A stretch of 34,326 bases of DNA, taken from assembly GCA_032718475.1 (NCBI GenBank), contig JAUCBJ010004082.1, forward strand, positions 1 to 34,326. The letters run 5' to 3'. The DNA comes from Nemertoderma westbladi (lineage: Eukaryota > Xenacoelomorpha > Nemertodermatida > Nemertodermatidae). A program made the translations under genes and the position numbers. The notes under the pieces were generated by a model that saw only the letters and a list, made by a program, of their open reading frames with translations, did no database searches and was not told where the DNA came from. Every line of letters starts with the position of its first letter. Position 1 is the stretch's first letter. Positions 22,184 to 32,353 of the stretch are shown piece after piece.

Positions 22184-23133
22184 TTACGTTATGGAGTCCC
22201 TAGATGTTTGAAGGATTAGGGAGGTGGTCGTGGGAAGAGAATCTTGCCTTCCACAGTTTCCGGAGAGTCCTCCATTCCCTTCCGGTAAACACAAACGACC
22301 GACTGGGTGATTGAGTCGCTGCATCCCGAATACAATTCCAGGTTTCCTCTTCGTCCTGGAATAGTGACGATAGAAACATCGCTCTAGGTACACGACGGCC
22401 TTACAAAGCCGATTCCAGGAGCTATAGTGGTCCGTCGCTCCCTGCTCTCCCTGCTGAGAGGTGAGAGTCCCTGCGAGACGTCTGATGTTCCAGAGCTCCA
22501 ATCGCTCTCTCTGATCTTCATGAAGGATCCACTCGCGGTGGGGAGGTCCAGATCCACGGCGTCGTCCCTGGCAATAAGTAATACCGACAGATCTATCCCG
22601 GGTTCAAATAACTCCGATCCACCCGTCCGGGTTTTAGGTTTGACTTTCTCCGCTCCCTTGGCTGGTCTAATCTCAGTCGGAGTAAGATGGGGAGGCCATT
22701 CATCCTCCTTACTCAGGAAGTCGGGTTCACCTAACCGGTCTGTAGTATCTGTCAGTTCTTGAGGAGTTGCTCCTCTGGAAGCGATGTCAGTTGGATTAAA
22801 CTTCTTGGGGCAATATCTCCATTGATCTACATTGGAGCTAATATCGTCATTATCTGAGGAGTATGGTGTTCCCTCAGTTGGGTCGTCTCCCTCACTAGTA
22901 TCATCTTCCCATTCACTCACCTGGCAGACGCGATCTTGAAGCAGTCTTTCTCTGAGCGTTCTTCGGGAAGGTCCAGTAAGGTACCAACCTACTCTAGTTC
23001 TTACCGCATAGGTCTGAAGTGGTTGCGGTTGAGCAGGTCGTTTCTCCAATGTCTCCAGCGCCTCATGCGCGTTTTGACCGATTAATATTTGTACTCCAGG
23101 ATAATCGGTGTCGAATCTAGGAATGTTAAGTTG
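22184..23133 (-). pseudogene. BEL-2 pol remnant with RT deleted
   Basis: In the same frame as gag-protease, straight after its TAA, the sequence continues IPRFDTDYPGVQILIGQNAH, the 'LIG.D' segment that follows protease, then TRVGWYLTGPS ('T.lGW.lsG'). It next jumps to WRYCPKKFNPTDIASRGATP, the 'W..v....NPaDiaSRG' motif that normally lies after RT and RNase H. The whole RT/RNase H region, several hundred residues, is therefore missing between about 22970 and 22840, replaced by a short acidic stretch. The frame ends at 22384. An overlapping shifted frame carries SSWNRLCKAVVYLERCF, resembling the region before integrase. No integrase core follows. Confidence 0.85.
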
Positions 23134-26100
23134 TTAGGCATGATCATCTTCGTCCCAATTATAAGGTTCCACTTGGGTGGTAGCGAAGTTCTTTATTGCC
23201 ACCATTTTGACTGACCTTATACTGTGTTCTCCTAGTTTATCCTGTGGAGTGGACAACTCACCTATATAATAGTCGGCAGCCACAGCAGATTTCCAAACCT
23301 GCATGATCCCTGACATGTTTAGCTTGGTTCGGAACTTGGGTTGTCCAGCAAAGATGTCTTCGGCTAGTTCTTTATCGATGAATGTTCCTGTGCTGCCGGA
23401 GTCCAGGAGGGCGTTCACTATATAGCTCTTCTGAGGTCCATGGACCCGTAACTGGACTACAGGAAATTCTCGGATTCCTACATTTGAAGTTGGCGCTTTC
23501 CAAGATTGTTGTTGATCTGAAGTGGTTAGGGTGAGGTCGCTGTCTGTGTCTTTCTCATACATGAGTGCTCGATACACTGCAGTGGTGTTTATTAAGTAAC
23601 AGGATTCATTTTGGTCGGAGAATTCGTCCGTATAGAATCCTTCCATCTCAGAACTTTGGTCAGTGTCGTTCACATCACTGAATTGGACATGTAGTTGTTC
23701 GGACTCACTTACCTGACTCGGGCTGCTTCGTTCGAATTCAGTGTGCAACAAGATATGATGTTTTGCACCGCACTTTGCACACCTTGCGTCGGAGTAACAG
23801 GTTCGCCGTTGGTGTCCTCGTCTGAGGCAATTATAACACAACCGCTTATCCCACATGACTTCACATCTGTCCTTTAGTGATTTCCTCAGGAATTCATCAC
23901 ACGCACTTAAACGGTGGGGCCCATCGCACAGCACACATTTGGGCTTGATGTTACTTACTTTAACATGTGCTGTGTGGTGCACGTTCGTTCTTTCCTCGGG
24001 CTTTCTCATCTGAATTCTCTTGGGAGACATAGGAGGAGTTTTTCTTACCTGTTCTCTCCTGTCATTGGTTCGAGACATGAATTTACTTACCTGGTCTTTA
24101 GGCGTTTTATTGACATAATAAGATCTTTCAGTGTCTTTCCCGCTATCCTCTCCTTGAGAAGTCTGGCTTTCGCCGTCGTCTGTATAACACACTGGTGTTA
24201 CCCTTCTCTTAGAAACGGGTTTCTCACTTACCTTGTTTTCCAGTGTCTTCTCTCTGGACTGCCTTAGGAGCTGTAATTTCACTTCTCCATCTAAGAATGA
24301 CATGAGATCAGCCATGGTAGGGTCTCGTCGTTGTTGTTCCATCATATATAACACTTTCTTGTCCCAGCGTGTACCTACTCCACCCTTGGGCAAAGTAGAT
24401 GCTAAGGCTCCTACAACCATAGAATTCTGGTATTCATGAGACTTACCTAACCAATCTAGTTGTCTACAGATCTCCTGAATCTCATCGGAAAACTCTATAA
24501 TCCCGCTGCTAAGAAACTTTCGGGGCGCCATTAATTTTGCATATAAATACCTAGCTATGTTAGTCCTATTACCATACCTGATGTTTAGTGTATCCCAAAC
24601 TTGTCTTAATCCATCTGGATGTCCAATAAATTTTAACGCCATTGACTTGGGAGGTCCTTCCAAACATTCGATGAGGAATCTAAGTTTCTCTCCGTTAGAT
24701 AGTACAGAGTTCTGTATGTTATCTTTGTAATATTCATTAAAAGGTAACCATTTCATCTCATCTCCATTGAACTTGACGATCTCTCCAACCTTTACCGCTT
24801 GTCGGGCTTCGGTTCTAGCCATTTGGCGTGTAAAACTTTCTTGAGCCATCGCATTATTGAATAGAGAATTATCGGTATATAAGTTTCTCGGATTATTATC
24901 AAGTCTAGATGAGATATCATTATCAACAGGTTTATAATTACCGGTACCCTTAATAGGGTTTACTATAGGAGTTTCTACTTCGCTAGCAGTATAGATGCGT
25001 GTAGGCTCCACACCTTGCACATGGGATACTTCAGACCTAACGGGTTGACACATTGTTACAGGGGGTGGTGATATACCCTTTTGTAAATTTACTAATTTAT
25101 CGCGTTCTAGCGCGATACTTTGCTGCACTTCTTGCAACTCTAGCCTACTTTCCCTTACTGTGCCCTTGAATTGCTGAACAGTCTCCTGCATCTGCCCGAG
25201 CAGGAGATCCATCCCCCGCCGTCTCTCGTCCACCCATTCGACCGCAGAAGCGGGAGTCGCCAACGTTGTAGCGGGCGGACGAGGGACAACGGGCGACAAA
25301 TCATGAATATTTCGCTCGGGGTCCAGGACCTGAACTGTCTCCTGGGCAGTTCTACTGGGCACAGGTAGCTTAGTGCTATGCAGAGGGAATTTAGAGGTAG
25401 CTTCAGGGAGCACAGGTGTGTCTATCACCGAAGGGGTGATTTCAAGAACAGGCCTAATTATTTCAGGCTCATCTACTATAGTAGGGAGTCTCTCTATTGT
25501 AATTATTTGGTCTGTGGGTTCTGTACTACCTAAGTTGGTGTTATTTAGTTGCCTTCTAACAGCTGGAGGCAAATCAGGCAATTTCTGACGGTGGGATGTT
25601 CTTTTACGTCTGCTTAGGTGAGATCTATTTCCTTTGCCTTCAGTATCAGTGGCATCGCCTTCTTCAGATGATGTATATCCCTGTCTTTTGGGAGTAGATC
25701 GATTCATCATCTGCATATTACTAGCTGTTAACTGTTTATTTATGCAGTCTTGATTCTCCTGAATGTTTTCCAATTCTAATTGGGTGGTTTCTTCAGTCGC
25801 TCTCCGTTCTGCTTCTGCCACTGCCTCTGCTGCCTTTCTTTCAGCTTCGGCCGCTTTTGCTTCTGCCGCTGCCGCTGCCGCTTTTCTTTCTGCTTCTGCA
25901 GCTACTACTGCTGCTTTCTTTCTGTCTTCTATACGTTTTTTCTTTACTTGTTCTTCTTGGACTCGTGTGATGCGGAGTTGTTCATCAAATTTAGCTTGGT
26001 TCGCCGCTAACATTTCCGCATCGATTGCGTCCAGCACAAGCTTGGTTCCTTCACTATTAGGGCTAAGCCCCTCCAGCCTTCTCCTCAACTCTTCGTCCCC

Positions 26101-26418
26101 TACAAAGCGTTGATAGTCTGACAGATAGATGTCAATGGCATCTCTCTTTCGCGGCCCCTCCGCTGTCCCTTCGCTTTCTTCTTGAGAAGAAGTGGTGTCG
26201 GTTGATTCTTCATAGGTTGGCCGTTCATCATAAACCGTATCCGCCATCTTCGCTCCGCGTTCGGGCGTCCGCTCAACAGTATCCGAACTACTGGAGCTCT
26301 CGGGCCGCTGAGAACTAGGTTCTTGGCTAGGAGGTTGCTGCTGTTTGGCAACTGCTTCTTGATCCTGCTTAACCTGGGCCCGAGTACCGATGATAGAACT
26401 ACGGCGCTTCACTAACAT
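23134..26418 (-). CDS. BEL-2 Gag-protease polyprotein
   Basis: A 1094-residue uninterrupted frame. The start is the first in-frame ATG (26416-26418); the frame is open a little further upstream to a TAG at 26479-26481. The N-terminal third is charged and low-complexity, with an Ala/Glu/Lys/Arg coiled-coil stretch (about 25995-25770). The capsid-like region (about 24800-24270) shows VGEIVKFNGDEMKWLPFNEY, KLRFLIECLEGPPKSMA and VWDTLNIRYGNRTNIARYLY, the DUF1759-type Gag pattern. Zinc knuckles follow at about 23940-23740: CVLCDGPHRLSAC, LCYNCLRRGHQRRTC and CAKCGAKHHILLH. A retropepsin-like domain has ALLDSGSTGTFIDKELA (active-site DSGS at about 23393-23404). Gag would assemble particles and protease would mature them. 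It ends at TAA 23134-23136, beyond which the frame stays open into pol remnants. Confidence 0.93.
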   Translation of the reverse strand: MLVKRRSSIIGTRAQVKQDQEAVAKQQQPPSQEPSSQRPESSSSSDTVERTPERGAKMADTVYDERPTYEESTDTTSSQEESEGTAEGPRKRDAIDIYLSDYQRFVGDEELRRRLEGLSPNSEGTKLVLDAIDAEMLAANQAKFDEQLRITRVQEEQVKKKRIEDRKKAAVVAAEAERKAAAAAAEAKAAEAERKAAEAVAEAERRATEETTQLELENIQENQDCINKQLTASNMQMMNRSTPKRQGYTSSEEGDATDTEGKGNRSHLSRRKRTSHRQKLPDLPPAVRRQLNNTNLGSTEPTDQIITIERLPTIVDEPEIIRPVLEITPSVIDTPVLPEATSKFPLHSTKLPVPSRTAQETVQVLDPERNIHDLSPVVPRPPATTLATPASAVEWVDERRRGMDLLLGQMQETVQQFKGTVRESRLELQEVQQSIALERDKLVNLQKGISPPPVTMCQPVRSEVSHVQGVEPTRIYTASEVETPIVNPIKGTGNYKPVDNDISSRLDNNPRNLYTDNSLFNNAMAQESFTRQMARTEARQAVKVGEIVKFNGDEMKWLPFNEYYKDNIQNSVLSNGEKLRFLIECLEGPPKSMALKFIGHPDGLRQVWDTLNIRYGNRTNIARYLYAKLMAPRKFLSSGIIEFSDEIQEICRQLDWLGKSHEYQNSMVVGALASTLPKGGVGTRWDKKVLYMMEQQRRDPTMADLMSFLDGEVKLQLLRQSREKTLENKVSEKPVSKRRVTPVCYTDDGESQTSQGEDSGKDTERSYYVNKTPKDQVSKFMSRTNDRREQVRKTPPMSPKRIQMRKPEERTNVHHTAHVKVSNIKPKCVLCDGPHRLSACDEFLRKSLKDRCEVMWDKRLCYNCLRRGHQRRTCYSDARCAKCGAKHHILLHTEFERSSPSQVSESEQLHVQFSDVNDTDQSSEMEGFYTDEFSDQNESCYLINTTAVYRALMYEKDTDSDLTLTTSDQQQSWKAPTSNVGIREFPVVQLRVHGPQKSYIVNALLDSGSTGTFIDKELAEDIFAGQPKFRTKLNMSGIMQVWKSAVAADYYIGELSTPQDKLGEHSIRSVKMVAIKNFATTQVEPYNWDEDDHA

Positions 26419-26478
26419 CGCGAATTGCGAAATTGCTTCTACTAACCTAGGTTCTGACACAGCTACTGTAGGGGTTGT

Positions 26479-26595
26479 CTATCTTACAGTAGGAGGGGTT
26501 TCAGACCTCGGTCTGGGATTCTCTATACTCCTATCTGATAAACAGACTGTTGTTTCTAGGAGACTATCTGACAGAGTTTGCCTTGTGTCAGACAT
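26479..26595 (-). other. In-frame 38-codon segment upstream of BEL-2 gag
   Basis: ATG at 26593-26595 opens a 38-residue frame (starting MSDTRQTLSDSL) that stops at TAG 26479-26481. It is in the same phase as gag, and only the TAG separates it from the codons leading to the gag ATG. It is either a former N-terminus of Gag cut off by a nonsense change or a short upstream ORF that could limit gag translation. Confidence 0.5.
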
Positions 26596-28776
26596 GTTTG
26601 GTTGTACAGTTGAATGCCTACTGCTATATTACAGTCCAAGCAAGTCTAGTAATTCAGTATTAACTGCTAGCCTAGTAATTAATTACCGATACTGCTACTC
26701 AGTGTAGCGTGATATATATAATATTAGAATACCGGTATGCTTATGGTATATATAAGTATTATTACAGACTAGGTTTTTCACAGAAACCGGTATATAATTT
26801 TAGCACAAATATATATATATAATAGGCCTATCGTGGATACCGGTATGCAGTTTACACTTATAGTGTATATATATAAGTATAATTACAGACTAGAATTAAT
26901 TACAGAATACCGGTATGATTTCAACCTAAAATTTATAGAAATAAATATAATAAGCCTATTGTAAATACCGGTATGTCAATTATTTTAGAATAATTGAATT
27001 TCTGAATTTTAAGGGTTACTTGGTTACTTTAACTTACTTTATTACCGTTATTTAAGCAGTAGTCCAACTGATATTGAGACCTAATTGTTGTATGGCAGGC
27101 CTACTATTTATAAATCGTTTGAGTTGATTTATAATATATATATACCCGTTGAAATGGGTTTTTGTCAATGTTTGAAATAAATGTTATTATTTCTGGGGGA
27201 GTCACTACACATAAGCTGTGCGCTCTCAGTGGAGTGCTACTTGTTAGACACTAAAACAAATAATTCTAATTTACCTAAGTTACTTAATACTACAAATTAC
27301 GTACGATTCGGGTTGAGATTACAATCTCTAAATAAACACAAAAATTTACAAAAAACACAAAATACGAATTTTTAGGGTAATTTCACAAGAAGTCTACAAA
27401 CCAGCCTGACAAAGGGTTAGAATCTGGTTATTACAACGGACAGGGTACTACGGTATTTGAAAATAATAAGTAGCAGTAAATACACTGCGCTGTCCAGATA
27501 GGAAAATACCACCGCCTGACGACCTATAGCCGTATCGCTATAGGTACTACGTTATGTATCACGGAGTGTTCCTACCTAGAAGTTAATAGAGCTAATCGAA
27601 CGTGCCTATCAACCACTTTACAACACAAATATAATGCCTACACTAATTACTTTTGGAAAGCACTGTACACTAAACCCTAAATTAGGTACGAGTACTTGTA
27701 CAACATATAATCAGTAGTTAAATATACTTGAACAGCTAAAAGAACCACGGCATCTGCTGGAGTGACCGGTGCACAAAATCACCAGTCTTTACCTACGCCA
27801 AGCAGCCCGTGTAGTACCGGGGTTAATTTAACTATAGCGGTATGTATAACAAACACAATTATTGTAGGAACAAACTTGGGGAATGAATGTTGCGAATAAT
27901 CGCATAAACTCTGAATAATAAATATTACGCTACGCGTACAAACTACTCAAACAAAATGCAGACCAAATAATGACAGACTACTATCAAGCCTAAACAAACT
28001 ACGGTATATGCAGACTCCAAAATGATTAGTTAGTATGCGTTCTAACCCAGTAGTACGACTTATTCTTTAGATGGAGGTTTACCTTACAGCGATGGCTGCC
28101 CCTACTTCCTAACCGTTCTTTATCGGACAAATGCTTTGCACACACCGAAATTTCCTCAAACCCAACAACAGCCAGACAACTATTCAGCCTACAAATTATC
28201 TAAATAAAATTATACGCTACCCGTACGCGTACAGACTACACAAACAAAGTACAGACCAAACGCTGGCCAACTACTATCAAGCCTAAATAAACCACAGGAC
28301 ATACAGACTCCGAAATGGTTAAGTAGTATGCGTTCTAACCCAGTAGTACGACTTATTCTTTAGATGGGGGTTTACCTTACAGCAATGGCTGCCCCTACTT
28401 CCTAACCGTTCTTTATCGGACATACACTCTACATGCACTGCAATCCGTTCAGACCTAATCAACAGTTAGCCAACAGTCAAGCCTACAAATTATCTGTACA
28501 ATCTGAGCAGGCTTACACGCCTTCTGCTCAATATCAACCTACTAGTAAATAAAACTGGCAGAAATAAGTAAACTATACAAAAGAATGAGGGGTGATCAAT
28601 CCCTATTCCCCTGGCAGCCTACAGTATACAATAGATCACAATCGAATAATACTGCTGTACCTGTACTGTTGTAGGTACCGGTCCGGATGATCAGGCAGTC
28701 AGGCCTACTGGTTACCGGTCGACCGGTACTTTCGACTAGATTGCTTACACCGCAATCCAGAACGTATATCTGTTAT
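26596..28776 (-). other. BEL-2 5' leader, repeat-bearing and non-coding
   Basis: A 2.2-kb AT-rich leader between the 5' LTR and gag. Close to gag (26719-26975) the motif ATACCGGTATG recurs several times within an imperfect repeat that also includes TATATATAAGTAT and ATTACAGACTAG. Further out are two diverged direct copies of about 205 bp (listed separately). I could not assign a primer binding site: directly after the LTR the minus strand reads ATAACAGATATACGTTCTGG, and the nearest TGG-starting candidate (TGGATTGCGG) is 17 bases in. Confidence 0.6.
27926..28422. repeat. Two diverged direct copies in the BEL-2 leader
   Basis: Copies at about 27926-28129 and 28213-28422 share long blocks such as TAGTATGCGTTCTAACCCAG, TACGACTTATTCTTTAGATG and GGCTGCCCCTACTTCCTAAC. 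The offset is 287 bp at the left and 293 bp at the right because of indels. Confidence 0.92.
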
Positions 28777-29945
28777 TGTTTGCGCTTTTGAAGACCTTTG
28801 ACAGTTTAACCTGCCAAAATTAGAATGTCTTTTAGATGATATATATTCTTTAGCTTTATGACGAGTATTTGATACACTACATTAGCCGAAGCCAGTCTAT
28901 GCGCAATCATTCACCCGTTGGATATACCCGGGAGACTGAGTTCGGAGCTTAATGATTGATGGTGTAAGCCTACCGTATTATTCGACTGATCGTAATATAT
29001 AATCTCTGACAAATATTATTCACTTTCGGGAAATATTAACAGTTCCTTTAGGACGTGGCGCTCTAAATATGTAAACAGAGTTATGACTTAAACTAGTCAC
29101 AACGAAAGGGCTATAGATTAACGTATATGGCGCATTCTTTAGGAGATGCTTTGTTATCAGTTACAATCATACACAATGCTGCACAATACTGCACACTAAT
29201 CTGCCGACCTTCACTAAATTTAGTCACGTATAAAGAGAGCAACAGACAATTCATGTTGGGCATATGAAATAGCATTAGATTCACTTCAAACCACTCAACA
29301 TAGGTCGCAATCGTTTATCTGTAACCGGTCTCTCTAACCTTTAGTATATCAAGAAGGTGGGGTGTCTGACTATTGATCAGTATTCCGATATAATAATTCA
29401 TCAACAAATATAACGAATAACCAACAGCAAAAGCAGTAATGTAAGATATGAATTGCATAGATACGTATGATAAGATTGTAATTAACTCGATAACAGATAT
29501 ACGTTCTATAATTAAGCCTACTAATGTAAAGCTAAAGAACGCTGATATACGGAGGTGCCAAAAGCCGGTCTTCTTAGGCTCTGGGCAAAAACATAACACT
29601 GAACTACTGAGTTACTGAGTTCTGTATACACCTCCAACACAGAGACAAAAAACGCTCTGATTGGTCAACCGAACAACGAGAGAACAAAGAAACGTCGACA
29701 TGGCAATATCAGCTGTTAGCCGTCGTCATGGTAGCGACACTGTTTTCAAGAGTATCCAGCTTATCGCGTCACGAGATTGCGGATTATGTCCTCTAAAGTA
29801 CAAATACAGTACAAATACAGAAGAAATGACTTTTATGTCCTCTAAAACACCAGTACAACAAGGACACGGCCTTTTTATGCCTGTCAAACCAACTACAGAG
29901 TACTTTAAGGGAAAATAACCGGTTAATGACGCAAAAGCTTTTACA
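28777..29945 (-). repeat. 5' LTR of BEL-2 (right copy)
   Basis: Same 1169 bp as 17771-18939 with an offset of exactly 11006, two substitutions found by reading and no indel. Both termini match the TG...CA rule. As the 5' LTR of a minus-strand element it should contain the promoter, but I could not place a convincing TATA box or polyadenylation signal in the minus sense. Confidence 0.96.
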
Positions 29946-29950
29946 ATACC
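29946..29950. repeat. Right target-site duplication of BEL-2
   Basis: ATACC directly after the right LTR repeats 17766-17770 before the left LTR. Confidence 0.92.
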
Positions 29951-30233
29951 TCATATGTAGTGGTCATTGGGAAAGGTGATTGAGGTACATAAAGGTATAG
30001 ATGGTCATGTACGATCGATCAGTGACATTAATAACTAAGAATGGTAGTTGTGTAAGGCCATTCAAGCGTCTTTATCCCATGGAGTGCCATGATGTTCATG
30101 ACCCCGCAACCACATTGACTTCGACTGAAACTAGTGCTGAAACAGCTAATGTAGTTCGACCGAAACGTAAAGCTGCTACTGACGCAAGACGTAAAATTAT
30201 ACAAGTCTATGAAAATGAAGGTGAAATCGATTG
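29951..30233 (+). pseudogene. BEL-1 integrase C-terminal end
   Basis: It continues the interrupted 'GDVVLIGDKIP' motif. After one stop it reads WSLGKVIEVHKGIDGHVRSI. It then shifts frame to TLITKNGSCVRPFKRLYPME, the classic C-terminal 'W.lGrV.e...G.DG.vR......g...RP...L.PlE' of BEL/Pao integrases, with a basic tail RPKRKAATDARRKI and a TGA at 30231-30233. This proves that the DNA on the two sides of BEL-2 was once continuous. Confidence 0.9.
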
Positions 30234-30362
30234 AATTTATATTTGAAAGATATTTTTAATCAAATTTCTATGTAAACATATTTGTGTCTTACTAGATTTT
30301 GTCTTATCCATGACGCTAAGTTTATCTGTTGTGCAAATATATATTTTCTCTGGGGCCCAGTG

Positions 30363-30628
30363 TGTCCCAAATATACTGTATTTAGGATGAATCAGCTGGG
30401 GTCTTTTTCAGTTGGTATTGCAGTACAGTACTGCTGTAGAGTACACTGTGCTTTTAGTTTTGTGCGGTTACTATGTTATGGTCATTCTGTCTTTGGTTAT
30501 CTGACAAGTATGTATGTACATTATCCTATATATACGAACTGAGTTATATACCAGCAAGCATGAATAATACATAATTTCTTCCTGTCCTTGATATTTTCGA
30601 TGTCCGGGATTGCGATATATTCCGGACA
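30363..30628 (+). repeat. 3' LTR of BEL-1
   Basis: TGTCCCAAATATACTG...TTCCGGACA, aligning with 11254-11507 throughout. It is followed directly by the AAACT duplication (30629-30633). A short G-rich GGGGCCCAG just before it may be the worn polypurine tract. Confidence 0.9.
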
Positions 30629-30633
30629 AAACT

Positions 30634-30735
30634 GGGCACATACCCTTGCATTGCAAATCGCAATACTTTTGCATACATTCGCCACACTACTGCCAGAAAC
30701 ATCTGCTACAAGTGAATGAAGCTTTAAAATTGCAT
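30634..30735 (+). pseudogene. hAT transposase, dimerisation-domain end
   Basis: Joined across BEL-1 to 11248. One frame begins IKLGTYPCIANRN. A shifted frame reads IAILLHTFATLLPETSATSE, then a stop, then SF, matching the hAT C-terminal dimerisation motif 'LL.ilATLPvTtAtsERSFS'. The Arg of ERSF is replaced by the stop TGA. This identifies the split host element as hAT independently of its termini. Confidence 0.72.
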
Positions 30736-31144
30736 TTTAAATAATAATAAAGTAATAGATAACTTTTCTAAAAAAAGTAATCGCTTGAATTTTAAATAAT
30801 AATTTTTACTTTGAAGCCTTGAAAATTAATTTGTATTTGTATTTTTCAATTTTGTTTACCAATATATATGTTTATTGTTTAGTTAGCATTACTCTGTTAC
30901 GTACAGATTTAAGTGTTAGGAATGTGAATTATACGTGAGTATTGTTTTAAAAAAACCTGAACTTTTGTTATTATATACTCTTAAAGTAGTACTTAAAAAG
31001 GATTTTAATTCTAAGAACGATTTACTAAGATCTCTTTTAGTTTTCGAGTTATCGCATCTCTTTGTGCTCCAGTCTGTCTATCAACAAATTTAAGGCAGAC
31101 TGACAGAATAGTCACAGAAAGACAGACTATATTCCAATCCTTAA

Positions 31145-32353
31145 CCCTTTTCTACTCCTAAAACGCCCAGGGGGGGTTGGATTCCCCCCCCCCCCCCCCC
31201 CCCCCCCCACTGATCTCGGCTATTTGTGAATGGATTTTTTTGTAATTTGGTGGAAACCTACACATGCATATTACAAACTCAAAACCAAAAAAAATTTTGA
31301 AAATCACAGTAGTGACACCGTGTTGAAAGTTTTCGACAGGGTGCCAAAAAAAATTTGTACCATGCTTATCGCTCATTGCTTATTGTTTGAAAATAGGTCA
31401 AACCGTACACAAACATATTACAAAAATGGATCTGAAGAAAACTCCTGAAAAATTTGTCGGATTGACACTAATTAGCACATTTCGTGGTGCTAAAAAATTT
31501 CATTGCATGCATATTTTTTGAAATTTTTTCGAAAAATCCAAGTATTTACATGCAAATACACTTTTGTATACAATACAACCACGCTGATTCCAAATCCGTT
31601 GTCTATTTTTTCACTGCAATTCAAGTTTTTCCGTAATTGTGAAATAAATTTTTTCATATTTTACTACTTGCACTTTTCGTGCTATTGTGGTGCTTCTTAA
31701 ACATTCCGAATTTTGAGATAGAATTATACACAATCTTGTCATAAATGGGTTCAGCGTTGAAAATAACCCAATATCACCGATATATAGGGCATTGGATATA
31801 AGTTAACTGAAACAAGTAGTTTATTTGAAACTTATATTTTTGAAAAGTGCTAGTAGGTGAGCTTTTCATTTTCGAGCCATTTTGGGTAACTACAGCGTCT
31901 TATAATTGTCAGCAATGAAATCAGCACATACGAAAACCTCAGTATGGGTGAGGATATTGACGTTGTATCCTATTTCAAAAATTTGAAATTTCACACTACT
32001 TGCACTTTTGGTGCTCTTGTGGTACTTTTCAAATTTCCAAATTTCAACACGAAATTTTACCCATAATTGTTTTCAATGTGTTCGGTGTTCAAAATAACCG
32101 AATTTTGACGATTTATTTCACCATAGAGTGAAGTTACCCCAAAGAAACTGAAGTGTGAAATTTCAGTGCTGAAAAGTGCTGACATAGGTGTCACAGCTTC
32201 CTTATATCTCGAAAACTACAGGTCGTGTGAACTTCTAGTTTTTTTCATAATGATCCCTGATAAATTTTAGGAAATTACATGGAATTTGGAGCTTCCTTGT
32301 TCGATCATCTCTATAGAATCTAAAAAAACAACAGATGGGGTTGGATTCCACCA
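31145..32353. mobile_element. Probable second TTAA-type G-run/C-run element, 3' end unclear
   Basis: TTAA at 31141-31144 is followed by CCCTTTTCTACTCC and then seven Gs, TTGGATT and twenty-five Cs (31170-31208). Near the far side GGGGTTGGATTCC recurs (32335-32348). A CCC start after TTAA with G-run/C-run blocks near both ends is the plan of the element at 16336-17714, and both interiors repeat GGTGCT-type words. No matching right terminal repeat or second TTAA was found, so the right end is missing or this belongs to the hAT interior. No coding motif. Confidence 0.45.
31640..32200. repeat. 332-bp imperfect direct duplication
   Basis: ACTACTTGCACTTTTCGTGC at 31663 recurs as ACTACTTGCACTTTTGGTGC at 31995, and later parts (TTGAAAATAACCC versus TTCAAAATAACCG) follow in the same order. 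Non-coding. Confidence 0.7.

Larger units (their letters stand above)
17771..29945 (-). mobile_element. Young non-autonomous BEL/Pao retrotransposon BEL-2
   Basis: Two direct LTRs of 1169 bp begin TG, end CA and differ at two positions that I found (18694/29700 and 18852/29858). The 5-bp target duplication ATACC is at 17766-17770 and 29946-29950. Orientation is minus, because the gag-protease frame runs 26418 to 23134 and a purine-rich GGGAGCGG precedes the LTR at its 3' side when read on the minus strand. It has a long leader, an intact Gag-protease, only scraps of pol and an unrecognised 3' coding remnant. RT, RNase H and the integrase core are missing, so it needed enzymes from another element to move. 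Confidence 0.95.
11254..30628 (+). mobile_element. BEL/Pao LTR retrotransposon BEL-1, old and disrupted
   Basis: The element has LTRs of 254 and 266 bp, a primer-binding-site-like TGG motif, gag, protease, RT, RNase H and integrase in BEL/Pao order on the plus strand, and an AAACT duplication on both sides. The LTRs are about 90% identical by eye, with a few indels, so the insertion is old. It is interrupted by a TTAA-flanked element (16336-17714) and by BEL-2 (17771-29945). With both insertions and their duplicated target bases removed, about 5.8 kb remain. Every domain carries stops or frameshifts. Confidence 0.93.

Noticed and set aside
23695-26113. Several plus-strand open frames opposite the BEL-2 gag gene, some low-complexity (Ser/Ala or Phe/Cys rich)
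   Set aside because: They are antisense shadows of the Gag-protease frame; the low-complexity ones mirror its Ala/Glu/Lys coiled-coil codons. No motifs.
19411-26595. Several in-frame TAA/TAG stops in BEL-2 as a sign of an altered genetic code
   Set aside because: The 1094-codon gag frame uses no TAA or TAG as sense, and frameshifts accompany the stops elsewhere, which points to mutation.
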